DNA of 64,000 bases from Loxodes magnus (taxonomy: Eukaryota; Ciliophora; Karyorelictea; Loxodida; Loxodidae), in assembly GCA_946699065.1 (NCBI GenBank), contig CAMPDV010000869.1, forward strand, positions 62,001 through 126,000, given 5' to 3'. The translations under genes and the position numbers were made by a program. This document shows positions 58,942 through 64,000 of the stretch, piece by piece. The notes under the pieces were generated by a model. It did not search any database, was not told the origin of the DNA, and saw only the letters and a list, made by a program, of their open reading frames with translations. Position 1 is the first letter of the stretch; every line of letters starts with the position of its first letter.

Positions 58942-61900
58942 AGTTTCTAATTATGTAAGATTTTTAGTTTGATTAAGATTTAAAAGAACAGGAGACTTAT
59001 TAAATTTTTCTCTTAATGATTTAGACATAATTTGCTATAATTCTAGAGCTTTTTAAGCGATTATCTTTCAGTTTCTATGTTAATAGTTTTTAGTTAAACA
59101 GGCCTAATTACCCTTACTTTTTAAAATCTCATTAATTTTATTTTTGCTTGTATCTTATAATATTTTATCAAGAATAGGCTTCTAATAAAGCACTATGATC
59201 TTTTTAAATTAAGGAGGCTTTTCTCTTAATAGGGCTAATTAATTCTTCAAGGCAGCTATTTTTAATTTATAAGCGAGCTTCAAGCTTTACAAAGTATCCA
59301 ATTCTATAAAGTATATTGATAAATTTTGTGCTTATATTAAGAACCTAAAATCTATTAAAAGTAGTAAGAGCTAAATAAACCTTACCTTTTTTCGATGATG
59401 TTAAAAATATCGCTTAGCATCTGAGCAGGCTGTTCTTTCTTGTTGTTTACTCTTTGAATAGTTTCTAAAAAGATTTAATCTTTATTTATAAATATTATAA
59501 CTCTATTTATCTCTTATGAAAACTACTATCTATTAGAATTTATAATTAAGACATTAAGAAATATAGCTAGATTATTTTATTCTTAGTTTAATTTTAAATT
59601 AAACTATTGCTTCTTTAAATTTAAACTAGCAATAGGCTTATTTTAGCTATTTACTCTTTAATATTTGTAATTTATTCTATGTTAAAAGTATTTCTTCCTT
59701 TATATCCATAAATATTAGCTAATTAAGTTTCTAGTTTAGTTTCATTTGATAATCAAATTGGTTCAGTTCCTTTCTAAACTTCTTATTTATTTGCTTTTTT
59801 GTTTAATCAGCTAAATTATATTCAATTTATCTATTTTATCATCCTTTTCTTCTTAAATTTGATTGCTCTTTGAAGCTATTTTGTCTTGAAAAGCTTAATT
59901 CAAGAATTAGAAAATAAAATTTAGCATCAAATAGGAAAGAAATGACAAAGATAAATTTAGTTATAGGAAAAGATCTTAACTGGCTATAATTGTAAAAGCC
60001 TTTATCGTTTTTGAGTAAATATATATGGCTGAATATAAATAATTAAACATATATGTGTCTAGTTCTTTATAGAAGGATACTAGATTACGTTTAAGATTTA
60101 TTGCAAATGGATATAGTTAATTAAAATATAGAAGTTTAAAAATAAGCAAATCTTAGTTAGTACAAGTTATAATTAAACTTTAAACTAACACTTTGTGCAA
60201 ACCTTTTAGTTTCTTTTCTCTTATTACTTAATATCTTACTTTAAATTAATAAGCATAAAGAGTAGTAAAAAGAATAATTAAGAGATTTACTTAAGTATTT
60301 AATTTATAAAGAAAGCTAGAAGCTATTTAAAGTTTTAAATAGTACTAACTAAATACTCTTATGGTTTTATAGAAGTTCTAATTAAGCACTTTCTGCATTT
60401 TTTTCTTTCTAAGAGTATGCTTTCGAATGTTCAGCTTTTGCTTCTTAAACGGACATATTCCGTTTTAATAATGCTAATTGTATTTAACTCATTAAAAGAT
60501 TTAGATTTGACTTTAATAAGTAAAGTTTAAATTATAGCCACAAGCTAATTATATTATCAGCTTAGTCTTTTTAAAAATGTAAATACCATAAATATTAAAT
60601 ATGCTTCATGTTATTTGATAGCAGTAGTATTGAAATAATAGTAAGAACTGAGCAAAGATAGTAATTTAATCATTATTTAATCTTTAAAAAGGTAGATATT
60701 TGGTCTGTTCAAGTTAGTTTGCAGTTGTATTCTCTATAAATATACTATTAGTTAATCTCTAAGGTACAATGTAAAACTCATAGCTAACTTAGCAGATAAA
60801 TTTAACTTTATCTACAACTGTTCCACATAATTATAAAATAATTGGCAATGAAGAATTTACAAGATTTAGTAAATTAAATAGAATCTAAAAAGATAGAATT
60901 CAAATAAATCTAAACAAATGTAAGGAAGTATAATAACCATCGCGTAAATCAGTAGAAAAAAAAAATTTGATATAAAAATGAACAACTTGAACTAATTGAC
61001 AGCTTAGACATAACAAACACGATTTAGATTTTAATAGGTAATATTACTATTATTATCTTTTACTAATTACTTAAAAATTTATTTAACTGCTTGTTAATTA
61101 ATAACATCTAAATTTATACAAATTTGGTCATTCTCTCTTATTTAATCTAAATAACTATAAATAGTATAGGTTCTTAGTAATAATTGATAAGCTCTTCTTC
61201 ACAAATACTTATATTTATGAATTTATTATTTTCTATTTTTATGTTAAATAAAGAAATCCTTTTTGAGTCTAACTGTTTATTATTCTTTTTTAAGAAGTTT
61301 CGTATTTAAAAATTTAAAGATAGAGTACTAATTTATTTTATTGACTTATTTTACTTTTAAATTAAGAGATTAAAATTGAATCTGCTAATTAGGTTTCTTT
61401 CTTATGCTAATTAGTTAATATTAAGGTTACTTCTTCCCTTTTAATCTATAGCTTTAAAATACTATTATTCTAATTTAGAGATTCTTAAGCTATTAAATTT
61501 CCTTAAAATAACTTGTAGTTAATGTGGGTCAAAGATAATATTTAGCTTAATGAAGTCTAAAATATTTTATAAAGCTAACTTGTTAATAATTAAATTATTT
61601 TAGTACTATTACATTGATAAGAATTAGTCCCATAGAGGAATATTTCGTATTTATATAAATTATTAATATTTTTGCTTCTTAAGCGTTTATATATAATATC
61701 TTTCCCTAACCACTTAAATCTTCTACCTTTTAGATATTCAACTTAATTACCTTTTTCTTTTAATTAATGTATCCGACTCTACTATATAAGAGAAGAGATT
61801 CGATTTGCTTTATAATGATATCAATAGGGACTTTCTACTTTATTATATATAATATCCTTTTATTATTTTCTCTCTTTGGTTGAATGATATCTATGTCATT

Positions 61901-63654
61901 TAGCTTGTTATGGAAAAAACCTAAAGTTAGAGTATATACGAAAATACTAAAGATAATACTTAAAAAGCTAAAAATATCAAAAACCTCAAAACTATTTCTA
62001 TTATCAATCATACCACTAGTAAAGGCTATCTCCTCATTAACTTGCTAATCTTATTTATCTGAAGTTTATTATTACTTTTAATAATACGAGCTAAGAGCTT
62101 ACTTGCCTTCTGACGAGATATCTAACTAGTTTAAATAAAAAATTAGTTAATTAGATAAATGTAAAATTTGAAACTGCTACAACTAAGAGAAAAGCATAGT
62201 TGCCTCTGCTATGGGGTATTATATTTGTTTCTAAGTTTCATACACTAGCAGTCTTTTATCATTCTAGAATAAATATTTCAAGATAAAAAAGATTATATCA
62301 AATACTTTAAAATTCATACTATAGAGGTAACTAAGCTGATTAAAGGGTTAAGTTAAATCTCCAATCAAATAGATTAAATAAAGATAGTATTTTAAAGGAA
62401 TTTAAATAAGGATAAAACCTAAAACCATTTTAAAGATTTAATGCTAGGACATTTATAGAAAATCTAAAATAGCTTTGCAATATGTTACTATAGAGCTAAT
62501 TATAAAAATATCTATAATCTAATGGTTACAAGCAAATAAGGGATTACAAAGTTCTACTATTATATATCATTTTAAAGTTATTTTTTAATTCAAATTAGGT
62601 TATAAGCCTATTAATACCACTACATTACAGGGTTACTGCTTTGCTAATTGTATTGCTTTTAATTTTTTAATAGAATATCTCTTACACATTTTCAAGAATG
62701 TAAGTCTTGCTTGAAAGATTTGAATTGATGTTGTTAATTAAATGCATAAACCAGTTTTGCAATAAAAATTATAATTAGGAAGAAAAATGTAAATAGTAAT
62801 ATCATTATTAAAAGGGATATTATTAATTAAATTGGAAGTCATACTTAATTTATCAATAAGACTTAACTCTAAAACTTAATTCTATAAGCTAGATATTTAT
62901 ACTTGAAAATAAGGATTTGGCTAAACTTAAAATAGTTATAATTAATAAATACAAATTATAGGTATTTAATTTATAATAGCTATATCTTATTATTAATTGC
63001 AAAGTTACTTTAATTAATGTAATCTTAATTAGATATTTCTTAATAACTAATTAGAGATAGAGTCTACGTGATTATATGCTAGATAATTGTTTAATAGATT
63101 ATTCCAAGTTTATAAAGAGAATTTGAATATCAAAGGTTATGTTTTTATCTCTTTCTTACTCTTATTAAGATTAATAATTTTAAGCTAATGTATTCAATTG
63201 ACTTGACCCTGCTATTTAATAGTTTAGAACTTTATAAGAATTAATTTGCATAGATAGTTCGAAAGCTTAAAGTTAAATGAATAGCATATTTTTGACTTGA
63301 ATTATCTTGAAGCAATAGAGAGATTATATAATGATAGATAAGGAAACTATTAATTAACTTAAATATCATATCTATTTACTAGCGTAATCTATAAGAAACT
63401 ACCTACTTTTTATTCCTTATTTAAAATATTAATTGCAATGTTTAAATTAGAGTTAAACTAAGACAGTATTTAAAATATTATCTTTAGTGTACAAACCACT
63501 ATTCTACTTGTCTAGCATTGCTATTCTAATACTGAAAAATTAATATGGATACTCAGTTTAATAGTTATTACAAAAGGTATAATTAAAGCTGAGCATAAAA
63601 AGCTGCATCAAAGTAAATAAATAAATATAGTGCTAAATTAAGAAATTAGCTTTT
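58942..63654. other. gene-poor AT-rich tract
   Basis: 4.7 kb with very low GC and no recognised gene, RNA or element on either strand. Confidence 0.4.
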
Positions 63655-64000
63655 TGAAAGAAAAATGAAATAGCTAGTTTCCTCATAAAGCTAGGAAAAT
63701 ATTACCATCAAGAGCCTGAATATGAAGTAATTAGATTCAAGGTATTAGATAGCTTTTATTGAAAGATTAGCAATTATGTAGAAATAACATCAGATTTAAG
63801 AAAAATAATGAGAAGATGATGATGGTTCTTTAAACAGATAAAATCTAAATTATTAAATTATTAAATAAGGAACACCAAAGCTTATTCTGAAATTGATTGC
63901 TTATTCCAATTAAATAATACAAGGAATAGCATTTAAACCTATAACAAAGTGTAGATAAAGAGTTACTCTTAATTTTTCTAAATAAAGTGGTAAGCTTAGT
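63655..64000 (+). repeat. dispersed repeat or partial gene, related to 9640-9860
   Basis: From ATG 63665 (MKQLVSSQSQENITIKSLNM) a plus frame runs to the window edge and includes MQKQHQIQEKQWEDDDGSL and QNLNYQIIKQGTPKLILKLI. The first 200 bases match the reverse complement of 9640-9860 with indels. It is either the 5' end of a repeated gene family continuing beyond the window, or one copy of a dispersed repeat that is open by chance. Confidence 0.4.

Overview
The window reads as nuclear DNA of a ciliate that uses a reassigned genetic code. Long reading frames appear only if TAA and TAG are read as Gln and internal TGA as Trp, while genes also end at TGA. Examples are the transporter at 26096-27325 and the SPRY protein at 39915-40979, which are open from ATG to a final TGA without adjustment. 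Several TGAs fall on tryptophans conserved in their families (SLAC1/TehA-type transporter, guanylate-binding protein). Introns are tiny (about 14-20 nt, GT...AG) and restore frame exactly in two genes. UAR=Gln with dual-meaning UGA is known from karyorelicts such as Loxodes and from the heterotrich Condylostoma; a karyorelict is my best guess, from the sequence alone. The DNA is very AT-rich, and genes stand out as islands of slightly higher GC.

Layout. 1-2.8 kb: relics of a LINE-type retrotransposon (reverse-transcriptase fragment on -, zinc-knuckle ORF1 on +). 4.04 and 54.05 kb: two copies of a ~300-bp SINE-like element, each between direct repeats. 5-7.6 kb: a secreted beta-helix protein on -, and a doubtful histone-H2B-like frame on +. 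7.6-13 kb: AT-rich. 13-23 kb, all on -: a TBC/RabGAP-like protein, a guanylate-binding protein (GBP) family member, and an RNAi-type RNA-dependent RNA polymerase. 23.4-25.6 kb (-): Gln-rich protein. 26-29.2 kb: a SLAC1/TehA-type transporter (+) and an AAAP amino-acid transporter (-). 29.6-30.7 kb (+): a protein ending in a Lys/Glu repeat. 31.1-31.8 kb: a (TTTA)n microsatellite followed by two related structured-RNA-like units. 32.4-34.4 kb (-): hypothetical protein. 39.9-41 kb (+): membrane-anchored coiled-coil SPRY protein. 45.5-53.5 kb (+): a full-length IP3-receptor-type calcium channel. 55.5-56.9 kb (-): Gln-rich protein. The remainder is AT-rich with few recognisable genes, and at least one sequence is dispersed between 9.7 and 63.7 kb.

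Several otherwise convincing genes (GBP, RdRP, the 32-34 kb gene, IP3R) need one-base corrections, often in A or T runs, so either assembly indels or real decay is present. The RdRP and GBP homologues also lack key catalytic residues. No operon-like logic is expected. The genes cover signalling (IP3R, TBC, GBP), membrane transport, small-RNA biology and mobile DNA, with no obvious shared pathway. All coordinates, translations and introns here were read by eye; no alignment or search was run.
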